From assembly GCA_963970005.1 (NCBI GenBank), contig CAXAMN010021718.1:423034-487033 (forward strand): DNA of 64,000 nt, given 5' to 3'. The translations under genes were made by a program, and so were the position numbers. This document shows positions 1 to 10,200 of the stretch, one piece after another (positions within the stretch are counted from its first letter, which is position 1; every line of letters starts with the position of its first letter). Origin of the DNA: Durusdinium trenchii (taxonomy: Eukaryota; Sar; Dinophyceae; Suessiales; Symbiodiniaceae). A model generated the notes under the pieces. The model was not told where the DNA came from and ran no database searches. It saw nothing but the letters and a program-made list of their open reading frames with translations.

Positions 1-1123
1 TACTTTGGAAGCATCTCCTTCCGAAAAAATATCTGGTTTCAGCCATTTCCTCTGCAAAAACAAAATAATTGTCTGCTTCTATACATGCATGTGGGGCAAT
101 TCTCTTGAATTCATGCTACCTATTCTTCTGCTCAGCCCAGGCGCCACCTTCTCATCCAAAGGCTCCACCTTCTGCAGCAAATGGGGCAGCGCCATGTCGA
201 ACGGCGCACTGAACGGATTCGTCAGTGGCTTGGCCCAAGAGGTCTGAAGGAATGCCCCTTCATCAAGACCCTCATAGGAATGTTGTAATCAGTACTGGTC
301 CGCTTCTTGGCGCCCTTCTAGCCGACCAGAGGGTGAGGTCATAGGCGAGGGCAGTCGAGGACCGTCCAGACCGCGGCGGTCCGATCCCAAAAGCGTTTCC
401 TTCGAGTCCGACCCCTCCAGCGCCGTTCGCTCGCGAGCGCCTTTCGCTCGGTTTCTTTTGGTTTCACCCCAAACGCGACCCCGTTCGGCCCCGAATCCTA
501 TGCTTTCGGGGTCGGACCCGAATCGTTTGGAGGGGTCAGGGGTCGAAGCAAACCCTAGGTTTTGAGGGACCCGGTCGGGCTGTGAACGGAGCATCTGGGC
601 AGAATGATTCTCTGACTCGGTGAAGGATGTGGGAATTGGCCACCTCAGTCTTGAGCTCAGCCCAGGCGCCCAAATTTGGGCATTTTCACATGATGAATTC
701 ATCCGAGACAACTGAATTCGTTGAGGTTTTGTTCTGCCCACTAAAGCAACAACTCTCATCCTAACAACCCTCTTTTCTCTTTCGACACTGAGTTCAAAGG
801 CGCACTTTTCGATGCAGGCAACCGTTCACTGAACATGTCGTCGGAGAGCCTCCGGAGGGTACGGGATCTTGAGTGTGCCAAGTTTGTGGAGGTTCGTGGG
901 AATAACACGTTGCACGAATGACAAGAAGAAACACAGACTATATATATATATAAGCTGTTTCGTAGAAGCACTCCTATAAGTCTTTTTTAATCCGATCATC
1001 TTTCGATCATCTTCCTACTATCAGTTTCCTATTTACCAGAAGAACGGATGCTCGTCAGTCCCGATTCTCAGGACTTGCTGAGGTGAAACCTGGAGGTGGA
1101 AGGGAAGCTAGGCCATCGATCGG
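1..1123. other. Non-coding stretch, no gene recognised
   Basis: No reading frame here has a recognisable domain. The 16-mer GCTCAGCCCAGGCGCC occurs at 130-145 and again at 655-670. A C+G-rich patch at 390-530 contains a short hairpin (CCCCGAA...TTCGGGG), and a small TA run lies at 942-953. Open frames on the minus strand (289-971) have arginine- and serine-rich composition typical of chance translation of GC-rich DNA. Confidence 0.5.
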
Positions 1124-1215
1124 GTTGGAGGCCAGGCCTCCAGTGGCTTCTTGCTACTAGAAGCGATGGCCTCCAACCTACAAAAGCGATGGCCTCCACC
1201 CTAATAGCTTCTTGC
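1124..1215 (-). repeat. Family A/B composite with head-to-head A cores
   Basis: Two family A cores meet head to head and form the 17-nt palindrome TGGAGGCCAGGCCTCCA at 1126-1142. They are followed by two reverse-orientation A units (GCGATGGCCTCCA...) and by family B fragments (GCTTCTTGCTACTAG, TAATAGCTTCTTGC). It shows that families A and B join each other directly. Confidence 0.8.
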
Positions 1216-2605
1216 AAAGTAAAGGTCTCCCAATGCGATGGCCGTCTTTTCGAGTGACTCCTTCCAGCACTCCACCGTGGTCAAACTTCGTGGACTACGA
1301 ACTACCCGTTGGGAAAAGCCAAGCCCGAGCAACATCCCCGAAAACAACGGGTGGAACAGGGAGAACGTCCCTTTTGAACGCTTGGAAGCCGAACGGCCGA
1401 GCCAACGGATGCACCCAGACGTCACGGCCTCGCCAGCGCCAGCGAGTCGCTGAGGCTCCGTCTTCCTGCCACCTTCGGATCCGCATCCGTCAAGACGCCT
1501 GCGCATCTGGACGACCGACAGTGCATGGTCATGGTTGTTCCGGAAAAACCATCAGTGCAGGTAAACAACACCTACAGCGAGAAAACAACATAAACATACA
1601 TAAGTGGCTTTTAGCCAGATTCAGCGCACAGGCTTCTCGTCAAGTCCTCCATTTGCCACGCAGCCAAACATCATGAACAACTGGTCGACTGTACCGAAAC
1701 ACGTGTGCATTGGCCTAGCCAGGGATGGTATTCTTGAACCCTCTTCCAGGCCCTACGCCATCTACATGACCCACAATTCCTCATGATTGCACAGCTCACT
1801 TAGGCACCATGGGGTGTTGAAACATTTCTATTCCACAAATATCCCCAATCTGAATTACAACACGCCGGTGTGCATGCTTTACGAACACAGCTTGCACGCG
1901 AACACGCTAGAGGGGGATGAGATTTGGGCACTTCCCTCGTCTGCGACGAGGAATCACAGTGTGACAAGGAGCCCCACTTTAGGGGGGGGAATGGCTTCTC
2001 GAAAAAATCAAGGCTCCAGCAGGACGAGGTGTCTAGATTGGTGCACAAGCTATGATATACTATGATCCATGCAAATGAACATTGAAGCGATCCACATGGC
2101 TGGACTTGGACAATACATCGTCGAAACAGCTGCAACGACACAGAACTGAAGTCTACCGACCACGGTGCCTGCAAAAGCTCCACTTGTGCTGCCGCACTGT
2201 CAGCAACCTGTGCGGATGATGATGCGAGTGTTGCTTCACCAGGTGATTACTTTGACTTCTATTGTAGCCGCTCCTTGAGGACACATGAGCGAGAATCTGC
2301 AACACATATAACTAAATGTAGGAAAACCACGCATCATCTCTAATTGTTATACTTTTACGTTCCCACTGTTCCAACTTCCAAAACCACTGTCCCGGCTGTT
2401 CCCCCCTCTTCGGAGAAACGACCCACATGATGGTCACGTCGTGGGTGGGAGTGTACGAAGGGCCTTAGGCAGAACAACACCGATACCCAACGGATCGGTG
2501 TTCACCGAAGTCCAATGACGAGCCTTTTTGTCAATCACCTTATAGTTCTATAGAGGACCGACCCTCTCATTCTGGACTTTCTTCCGGACTTTCGGACTTT
2601 CTTCC
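1216..2605. other. Non-coding stretch, no gene recognised
   Basis: Several frames of 60-154 codons are open, but they overlap one another on both strands and none shows a domain or a believable amino-acid composition. A short tandem of CGGACTTTCTTCC lies near 2576-2606. I see no other structure. Confidence 0.45.
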
Positions 2606-2665
2606 AGGTTTGGAGGCCAGCGCTAGCCGCGGGTCGTAGGTTGGAGGCCATCGCGGTCGTAGGTT
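2606..2665 (+). repeat. Family A short array
   Basis: Two degenerate copies of the family A unit. The 11-mer GGTCGTAGGTT flanks the second core on both sides, either as a tandem period or as a short duplication. Confidence 0.7.
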
Positions 2666-3555
2666 CGCCACAGAGCTCTGGACTGCCTTGCACACTTCGA
2701 CCGGATCCGTGCACCCCCAGCCGCACAGCCTGGCTGACGCCCAGTGCCACGGTCAGCGGGGAAAGGCTTTATTTATATTTTTTCCCAAGAGATATCTGGG
2801 AGTCCATCAAACCCCAAAGAAAGGTCGTGTTCTCTTTTGTTGAGTGTTTGAAGCTGTTGAATCCGTGGACTTGGGCGGTGGCAGTGTGTGGCAAAAGAAT
2901 GGTTTATGGATCGTCGGTGCTATCGGCTTTTCGATCACATGTTCAGCCCCTTCGAGATCCCGAGGGAAGCCGCTTGAGTAAACACACACATCCGCTTCTC
3001 CTAGCCAAACAGAAGCCATTGAAACCAATGAAGAATGAAGTGAGATTGAACTTTGGCTGTTACCTGCAAAACGATGTGTTTTTGTTTTCGGATAGATCCC
3101 TCGCTGAAGGTGCCAGATGTCTTCACCCAGGCAGACCCAGGCCATTGCCTTGTAACTTGTAGGTTGGAGGCAAACGCGTCTAGGTAGGCTGACAGGATTC
3201 TCCCGGTTTTCCCGAATCAGTTCTCCAACACCACGGCGTCAGGATTCGCGTCACCTGAAGATCCTCAGCGGCGTCTTGGTCGTCGATTCCATACAGGGCC
3301 GGTTCCCACGGTTCCCGAGTCGACTCCACCGGTGAGGAACCTTCTCCGAAGAAGGTCACAAGTCCGGTACGGTTCAGTACAAACACCTTCAGTACCTGAA
3401 CCGTGATGACCTGAAGGTGACCCTGAAGGGTACAAGGTTTGTACTGAAGGTACTGAAGGGTACAAGGTTTCTTTTTTGAAGTGACCCTGAACTGGAGGCG
3501 TCACCTGACTGATCACCCAGCTTGATCGGTGTTCACTTCGAAGGAACCGTGATTT
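2666..3555. other. Non-coding stretch with short direct repeats
   Basis: No gene recognised. At 3385-3490 the sequence contains repeated ACCTGAAGG, TACTGAAGG and GGGTACAAGGTTT blocks, so it is a small degenerate tandem array. A lone family A fragment lies at 3160-3172. Confidence 0.45.
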
Positions 3556-3557
3556 GT

Positions 3558-3777
3558 TCTTGGTTGTTCCTAGTAGCTTCTTGCTCCTAGTAGTAAGGCA
3601 CCTGTTACTACTAGCGTGGCACTTGTTACTAATAGCTNNNNNNNNNNTACTACTAGTAAGGCACCTGTTACTACTAGCGTGGCACTTGTTACTAGTAGCT
3701 TCTTGTTACTACTAGTAAGGCACTTGTTACTACTAGCGTGGCACTTGTTCCTAGTAGCGTCCTTGTTACTACTCTTT
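3558..3777 (-). repeat. Family B tandem array containing an assembly gap
   Basis: Roughly 60-bp units alternate the blocks TACTACTAGTAAGGCAC, TGTTACTACTAGCGTGGC and ACTTGTTACTAGTAGC. A run of 10 N at 3638-3647 interrupts the array, so its length is not known. The period is close to a multiple of three, which keeps a frame open on the minus strand without implying a protein. Confidence 0.9.
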
Positions 3778-4022
3778 TCCACTTCCATGTGAGTGACGAA
3801 GGAGTGTGGACTTGAAGTGTCCGGGAGTGCAATGAACCCCAAGCTCACGGGAGTGCCATCTCCGATTTCTTCCATTCGCACCGATGGTGAGATGCTGAAA
3901 AGCGTCAGGTGACCCTTTCTTCAGGGATCTGAGGATGGAAAATGCCCGGACGCCGAAATGCATAGCAGGTAAAGGCTCATAAAACATGTGACACCACCAC
4001 AATAATTAAGTTAATGTAGCTT

Positions 4023-4145
4023 CCATGTTTGGAGGTCGTCGCTAGTAGGGTGGAGGCCATCGCTAGTAGGTTGGAGGCCATCGCTTCTAGGTTGGAGGCC
4101 ATTCCTATTAGGTTCCTTTTGCTCTTAGGTTGGAGGCCATGTTTG
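4023..4145 (+). repeat. Family A array with flanking 9-bp duplication
   Basis: About five copies of the family A core with spacers such as CGCTAGTA, CGCTTCTA and TCCTATTA. The array is bounded by CCATGTTTG at 4023-4031 and again at 4137-4145. With two mismatches the match extends to 14 nt, which may be a target duplication. Confidence 0.85.
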
Positions 4146-4346
4146 CAGCTTTCAATATAATCAATATAGTTCTTCAGATCGACTTTACCTTGCCTTGAGG
4201 CAGCTCTTCAGCTGAAGCTTTCCGTTCAGGGAAGCCATTTGGCGACGAGATATGCCTTGGCGTTTCGGGCCGAAAGTCATGTCTCCCCCTTCCTTTGAGG
4301 TGCTTCAGCTTTGGCTGCTCATCACTCAAAAAGGAGCTTTGCAAGG

Positions 4347-5654
4347 CTATTGTATCACGCATGAGTGCCACTGTGAATTCCCCAGCACCCTATTGTGCAG
4401 CTCTTCAGCTTCAGTGTTGTTGCCCATCCTTCTAAGGACCGTTGCAAGATTGTTCATCGAATTCAAAGTATTCACATGCTCCGGTCCCAGAGTTTTCTGC
4501 AAAGCATCCAACACCTTACGGTGTAGCTGCTCAGCTTCAGTGTAGTTACACATGTTTCCGAGGACAAATGCCAAATTGTTCATTGAATCCAAGGTATGCG
4601 GGTGCTCTTTTCCGAGAGTCCTCTCCGAAGCTTCTAACACTCTGCGGTGCAATGGCACAGCTTCAGTGTAGCGGTCCAAATTTCCCAACACACAAGCGAC
4701 ATTGTTGATGGATGTCAATGTACGAGGGTGCTCCGACCCGAGGGTATTCTCTCTTACTTCCCACACTTTACGATGCAGCCGTTCAGCTTCTCTGTATTTG
4801 CCCATGGTTCTCAAAACCTCTGCAAGATTATTCATCGATGTCAACGTCAGAGGGTGCTCTGGTCCAAGAGTCATTTCTCGGGTTTCCAACACTCTACGAT
4901 GCAGCTCTTCAGCTTCATTGTAGTTGCCCATACTTCTCAGCACCTCAGCAAGATTGTTCATCGATGTCAATGTACGAGGCTGTTCGGGCCCATGAGTACG
5001 CTCTCTTGCCTCCAAGACTGCACGATGCAACTGCTCAGCTTCACTGAAGTTGCCCTGTTGTCTCAAGACCTCTGCAAGATTGTTCATGCAGGTCAACGTA
5101 CCAGGATCTTCAAGGCCGAAGGTCCCCTTGGATTCCTTCAGCATCTTCAGCTGCGTTCTGTGCAGCTGCTCTGCTTCAGCATAGTTGCGCAGTTTTTTGA
5201 GCACCAATGCCAGCTCGTTCATCGAGGCCAAGGTAAGGGGATGTCCAGGACCCAGATTATCTTCTGGGGCTCGGGCTTCAATCACTCTTCGGTGCACTTG
5301 TTCAGCTTCTGAATAGCTACCCATACTGTCTAGGACTACTGCAAAGCTGTTCATGGATTTGCAGGTCCGCGGATGCTCCGGACCTAGAGCCTCGACCGAA
5401 TTCTCTACCACTCGACGATAAAGCTCTTCAGATTCACTGAAGCGGCCCAAGCTTCTCAGCACCTCTGCCAGTTGTTCCATCGCCACCAAGGTGTGCGGAT
5501 GGTCCGGCCCTAAGCTCCGGTCCAAGGCTTCCAGCTTCTCTCGGTGCTGTTGTTCCAGCTTCTGGAGCGGAGGATGGAGCAAACCATTGAGGAACTCTCG
5601 GAATCGCACTGGCCATGCTAGGGGGGAAATGCAAGGGCAGCACCATTGCACCAT
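4347..5654 (-). CDS. TPR-repeat protein, kinesin-light-chain type (exon or whole gene)
   Basis: The 435-residue frame contains nine consecutive tetratricopeptide repeats of about 42 residues, from about residue 48 to 426. Each begins near LGPEHPxTL and runs through SMNNLAxVL to EAExLHRRVLE. This 42-residue spacing is typical of the kinesin light chain/nephrocystin-3 type of TPR. Such repeats form an alpha-solenoid used for protein binding; no catalytic domain is present. The N-terminal 47 residues hold a tryptophan- and cysteine-containing stretch and a short basic/acidic helix, not the long heptad coiled coil with which true kinesin light chains bind the heavy chain, so I would not call it a kinesin subunit. 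The ATG at 5654 is the first in frame; the frame stays open 10 codons or more upstream and passes a possible acceptor (TTTTCCACAG), then meets a TGA. The last repeat ends abruptly in a short non-repeat tail, so this may be one exon of a larger gene. Partners are unknown. Confidence 0.85.
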   Translation of the reverse strand: MVQWCCPCISPLAWPVRFREFLNGLLHPPLQKLEQQHREKLEALDRSLGPDHPHTLVAMEQLAEVLRSLGRFSESEELYRRVVENSVEALGPEHPRTCKSMNSFAVVLDSMGSYSEAEQVHRRVIEARAPEDNLGPGHPLTLASMNELALVLKKLRNYAEAEQLHRTQLKMLKESKGTFGLEDPGTLTCMNNLAEVLRQQGNFSEAEQLHRAVLEARERTHGPEQPRTLTSMNNLAEVLRSMGNYNEAEELHRRVLETREMTLGPEHPLTLTSMNNLAEVLRTMGKYREAERLHRKVWEVRENTLGSEHPRTLTSINNVACVLGNLDRYTEAVPLHRRVLEASERTLGKEHPHTLDSMNNLAFVLGNMCNYTEAEQLHRKVLDALQKTLGPEHVNTLNSMNNLATVLRRMGNNTEAEELHNRVLGNSQWHSCVIQ

Positions 5655-5655
5655 G

Positions 5656-7029
5656 GCGCTAAAGCGCAGCCTGTGGAAAAGAACCTGGAGTCATCTGGTG
5701 TCTTTGTGACTTGAGGGCACACCTTGACAAAGCCACCATTTTTCACTCGCGAAAGCAAGCGAGTTCGGATTTAGGTCTTTTATCCCCTCCACCTAGAGGA
5801 TTCGGGTCAGACCGGAATCCATCTTCTGTCTTTGGACCAAACGAATGCAACATCATGCAACACTCCACTTTTATCTTTTGAGGTCGTCTTCATGTGAGGT
5901 CCTCTAACCGCAGTCAGGTTCCGTCTCAAAGCCAAGGTCGGCCGTGCGTGACTCCGCACAAGAAGTCACAAGGCATCAAGTTGGGAGTCCTTGTTCCGTT
6001 CGGTTCGCGATGCCCGAAATGCTCCGTTCGTAGCGTCCGAACGCTCCGTTCGTAGTAAGGCCAGGAGCCCCGAACGTAGCTTCTTGTAGTAGCGATGCTC
6101 TTCAAGGTTCCCACATGATTGTGAGTGAATGATGCAACACTGGAGGTGTTCAATATCTGAAACGCTCCTGTCTGGGGGTCCAAGGGTGAGCGGGGCATGT
6201 TTGTTGTGTGACCTGGTTCGAGGGTCCATGACATCGAAAGTGAGTTCTGTCCACCCATTGAAACTTGTACGGCTATGTTGAAACCTCGGCCTTACACTGG
6301 AATCATCATGCCAAGCGGAAAAAACGGCCTCCTTTTTCCCCAAACAAACAGGCTGACTGGTGCTTAGTAGGGAATAAGGGAATGAGCCCCCAATAGAGAT
6401 TCTGGATCCAGCCACATCCAGCCACCCTCATTCCCTGCGAGTCGCACCAGTCAGCAGGTGTCTTTCCACATGCCATGACTATTTCTGCTTATGCCTTTCC
6501 TGCATGACTAGCGAGACCCGACTCCCCAACCCGCCAACCCGTGCGTCTGGGATCCATGTGAGGCGATCGAGGATTGTCCTCCAACGGCGACAAGCCATCG
6601 ATTCCACTACACGCACTAGTACACTCGATCCCACCCAAATAGCGAATATGTTTTCCATTGAGATCCCGCAAACCCTTCACTGATTCACAACGAAACCCGT
6701 CTCCGAGAACCGGGACCGGGTCATCGCGGGTCTCTTCGGTGAAGGTCGTGTCAGATCACCCGGGTCATCCCGAGCCTCTTCGGGATCACATCGTCCACGC
6801 GAGGTCGATCACGCGAGGTCGGTCGCCGGGATGTCAGATGATCTGCGTTGTACAAGTACGAGCGAAGATGTTGTTGGAGGTTGTTGATATGTAGAGCTGG
6901 AGAAACTCCACGGTTTGTCCTGAACACTTTTAGAGAACCTGATAGTGCAGCTTGCAAGCTTGGACTGAGAGTAGCTTCTCTGCGAAGATGGAGAACATGA
7001 CATTTTCCATTTTTACATGTTTGCATGGC
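5656..7029. other. Non-coding stretch upstream of the TPR gene
   Basis: No gene recognised. This lies on the 5' side of the minus-strand TPR frame, but I see no clear promoter element. At 5995-6105 there is a degenerate family B block built on GCTCCGTTCGTAGCG and TAGCTTCTTGTAGTAGC. Around 6710-6840 short repeats of GGTCATCGCGGGTCTCTTCGG type occur. Confidence 0.45.
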
Positions 7030-7205
7030 TGAATCCATTTTTTGGGATGCCTTTTTTGTCTGACCCACAACCTTTGGTTTTCTTTTCTGAATCTTTCTTT
7101 TCTGAACCTTTCTTTTTGACCAACAACCTCTCTTTTTTGACCCACGACCCTTCTCCTTTCTTTGTGACCAACAACCCTTTTTTTAACGCACGACCCTTCG
7201 TGTTT
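7030..7205 (+). repeat. Family C pyrimidine-rich array
   Basis: Degenerate repeats of TCTGACCCACAACC, TGACCAACAACC and TTCTTTTCTGAA at about 20-25 bp spacing. The opening context GGGATGCCTTTTTTGTCTGACCC closely resembles the start of the array at 63900, so the two are related copies. Translation of either strand gives only low-complexity peptide. Confidence 0.8.
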
Positions 7206-7559
7206 CCGGGTGGTAGATTTGGAGACAACGTTTTTTTAATGTCGACCATGCTCCAGAAACCATCAAAGACCTTGGGCGGGCCAACCTTTTTTTGGACAAC
7301 TCTTGAGTTCTTCCCATGATTCTGCGGCAGGTTTTTCCTCTGGAAATTGGCACAGTTTCTGCTGGACGCACAGCAACCAAGTGGTGTGAGCCACGCAAGG
7401 TTTCTTGCAATGGAGTATGTGAGCATGGGCTGTTGACGATGGCGAGTCTGAAGTAGTGTCAGGTCCGAACATTTGACAAGTGAACAAAGCTTTTGCCGGG
7501 GAGCGTTGCGAAGGGTTCTTTTGTAGAAATGGAACTATCTTTCTGGCATAGAGCTTCAC

Positions 7560-7960
7560 TTCACATGCAGGCTAGCAGCTACATTTCGAGCTTGCACGCG
7601 TTCTACCAGACACTCAGGACCTATACAGCGGCATTTGTATGTATCCTACAAGTACATCTGCAACTTGCGTGCGTGGTCTTCTAAACCTGCTGCTACGTAC
7701 GGAGGTGGACATTCATTTGCAAGTTATACAGCTGCAGCTGTATGTATGCTACAATAGGTGTGCTAGAAGCACATTTGCAGCTTGCAGGTATGGTTGTGTA
7801 GAGCTGCTGCGACGCTAGCATTGCTTTGGTGCTGGGATCTTGCTTTGGTGAGTTGCTTCGGCGCTGGGATCTTGCGTGGGTGGGTTGCTTTGGTGCTGGA
7901 TCTTGCTTGGGCAACTTTCGCTGGGGTGTTGCTTCAGTAAACACATAAGCAAAAGCAAGC
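7560..7960. repeat. Degenerate tandem repeats, two period types
   Basis: From 7575 to 7815 blocks of roughly 100 bp recur, each with TGTATGTATSCTACAA, ACATYTGCARCTTGC and GCTGCTRCGACG-like segments. From 7818 to 7935 a second unit of about 37 bp recurs, built on TTGCTTTGGTGCTGGGATCT. They appear to be two neighbouring local duplications. No gene is implied. Confidence 0.65.
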
Positions 7961-8119
7961 ATCTGTTAAATTAAAACAAAGAGTAAAACATATGTTTGTT
8001 CGCGCGTGCGTGATCTATCTCGTCTTTCTTAGCCGGGGGCTGGCCGGACAGGGCATGCGAAACGTGACTGGAGATCGCCCATTTGGTTATGTCATACTTG
8101 TTTGCTGAAAAATACAAAT

Positions 8120-8300
8120 ACGGTAAAAAGAGGAGACATACAAAATAGACCAGCAGACAAGAAGAGAGTAGAAGAATGTAATTAAGGAAGAGAAAAGGAC
8201 ACAGGGGGAGAAGATGAGAAGGAGATACGGAGAGGATAGGATGAGGAGAGCACGAGAGAAGGAAAGAAGGAGACATGGAGAAAAGGACAACAAAGAGTTG
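8120..8300 (+). other. Purine-rich strand asymmetry tract
   Basis: About 180 bases of the plus strand are mostly A and G, with repeated GGAGA, AGAAGAG and GAGAAGGA blocks. There is no gene here. Long polypurine tracts can adopt triplex structures, but that is only a general expectation. Confidence 0.6.
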
Positions 8301-8647
8301 AGCACACGCTCACACACGGAACCAAACTCTCTGTTACTTGTAACCTCACTTCCTGCCTGGCTTTTGGCTCATGCGGCGCTCAACGCACTCACCCGTTCCG
8401 GGGGAGAGAAGTGGCTTGTGGCCCCACGTCTGAACTTCATGGTTGCCCTCACAGCTGCATATCATTATTCGGCACATGACTTCATATGACTTCACATCTG
8501 CATGTCTTTCAATCTATGTCTTGTCATATCACCGCAACACGTTTCACTAGCATTTCTTTTCGCTTTCCCTCTAAGCTCAACACCCCAGCGTGATTCTTCA
8601 AACTTGAGTTTCTGCTCTCTCTACTCACTCTCCATCTCCAAAGAATA

Positions 8648-8780
8648 GTTTTGGGTCAAAAAAGAAGGGTTGTGGGTCAAAAAGAAAGTCAAATTAGACA
8701 GATTAGGTGGTCAGAAAAAAACGTGTGTGGGTCAAAAAAAGGGTATGGTGGTCCAAAAAAATCAAAAAAGAGGGGAGTCC
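8648..8780 (-). repeat. Family C array, reverse orientation
   Basis: Repeated GGGTCAAAAAAGAAGGG, TTGTGGGTCAAAAAG and GTGGTC(A)nAAA blocks are the reverse complement of the 7030 and 63900 arrays. This is the second of three copies in the window. Confidence 0.8.
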
Positions 8781-8984
8781 CCCTTCTTTTGGGTTCAGCC
8801 CAAACGCCCAGTCTTTGTTTTCTTTCAATAGAGACACATGTTACAAACCTGCTGGGAAGAGTTCCTGGACACTGCTTGGAACCAGGTCCCACTCGGGCCT
8901 GGCCGGATCGGAGACTTGGCCCTTCAGCTGCTTTGCGCTGCTTTGCCCCTTCTCACCTCGAGAGCAGCTCGGCGGTGCGGCATC

Positions 8985-9105
8985 GCTAGGAACGTAGCTT
9001 CTTTCTACTAAGTAGTAATGGCCTGGAAACTAGTAGCTTCTTGCTACTACCAGTAATGGCCTCCACCCTAGTAGCGATGGCCTGCCACCGGGCCTCGCTT
9101 CTAGT
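8985..9105 (-). repeat. Mixed family A/B block
   Basis: Family B pieces (ACTAGTAGCTTCTTGCTACT) alternate with reverse family A pieces (AATGGCCTCCACCCTAGTAG, GCGATGGCCTGCCACC). Both families occur inside about 120 bp. Confidence 0.8.
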
Positions 9106-9183
9106 GCCTGGGTCCCGGTGGGTGCAACATGGATGAGAGAAAGTGAGTCTTTCTCAGACGTGTCTCCAAAAACGGATCCCAGA

Positions 9184-9209
9184 ATATATATATATATTAT
9201 ATATATCTA
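9184..9209. repeat. AT microsatellite
   Basis: A (TA)n tract with one interruption. Similar tracts occur at 40380-40397 and 46003-46018. Confidence 0.9.
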
Positions 9210-10097
9210 ATATTGTTTAATGATATCTTTGCAGTCAACATATGCGAGCTATGTGGGCATGAAGTCACTGGGGTCACCGTATGTCAGCCACGCACCACCT
9301 GCAGCAGTGGCCCAAGCTCCAAGCTGCAAGCTGCTGCCCAAAAGCACCCCCAGGACGTCCGCACAGCCGCACGGCATTCGATGGCGAAGCGGAGATGGGG
9401 CGCAAATAAAGATACACCCACTTGACAGGTCAATGGTGATGTTTACGGGTCGGATTTGGTTTGAGGCACAATCGCTTTCAATATGAACAATTGAAGAATA
9501 TTGAAGCTTCATCGTTCACTATTGCATTTAATGTGCTGGGACGAGCCGTCAAGGAGTGTTCTTGTAGAATCTGAATTATTCATTCTACTGGAACATGCTT
9601 GACTTAGAACTCGTTCAGATCAATATGTTCATCATGCGCCTGTGCCAAAAGTTTCCACAACTCTCCGTCCTGTTTGCCACTCGCCCAGAAGCACCAGCTC
9701 GACATCACGCGCCCGCCTCCAGGATCGCCTCGCGCGAGGCGTTTTGACCTCCGCGGACGCTTCGAGTCATCGATGACTCTCCAGGATGGGCTCCATGGTG
9801 GTGGGTGGTCCAACCTACTAGCGATGGCCTCCAACCTGGGGGGGGGGGTTGGGGTGGGATGTTTTTTCAAATGTCTTTATTGCTCCGACTCTGGGTTCCT
9901 TGGCCATCCCCCAAATTTGCATGGGTGTGACGTGGGTGTGACCCACAAAGAGACCTCTCCAGAGGAGGAACAAGTTGTGTTAAGACAAACATATCTATAA
10001 GTTTGAAGGTCTCCCTATTCTAATGGTGCCCACCCACATCTGACTATAAGTAGATGTTTCTTTAGTAGCTTTCTGTTTTAGACAAAAAGGATATCAT
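9210..10097. other. Non-coding stretch with reverse family A unit and a foldback-end fragment
   Basis: No gene recognised. One reverse family A pair lies at 9811-9838, followed by a G run. The 16-mer AGGTCTCCCTATTCTA at 10007-10022 is the exact reverse complement of the left end of the foldback element at 49412, so this may be a decayed copy of that family. Confidence 0.5.
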
Positions 10098-10200
10098 CCC
10101 TAGGGATCCAAGTACCTTCTCAGGAGGTGATTGGAGACACTCTTATGTAGGTTTTCAGGGTCCAAGTGCCTTCTGAGAAGGTACGACTGGATCCCTAGGG
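10098..10200. mobile_element. MITE-like foldback element, CCCTAGGGATCCA ends
   Basis: The left end reads CCCTAGGGATCCA followed by AGTACCTTCTCAG. The right end, reverse-complemented, reads CCCTAGGGATCCAGTCGTACC then TTCTCAG. The arms pair over about 30 bp with a few indels. The element is about 103 bp with no coding capacity. No clear target duplication is seen. Its inner arm (CCAAGTGCCTTCTGAGAAGG) resembles that of the larger element at 55783, so the two may belong to one superfamily. Confidence 0.8.

Noticed and set aside
3570-3881. Minus-strand frame of about 100 codons
   Set aside because: Translation of the family B array across an N gap.
7013-7426. Lysine-rich minus-strand frames near 7013-7426
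   Set aside because: Translation of the family C pyrimidine tract.
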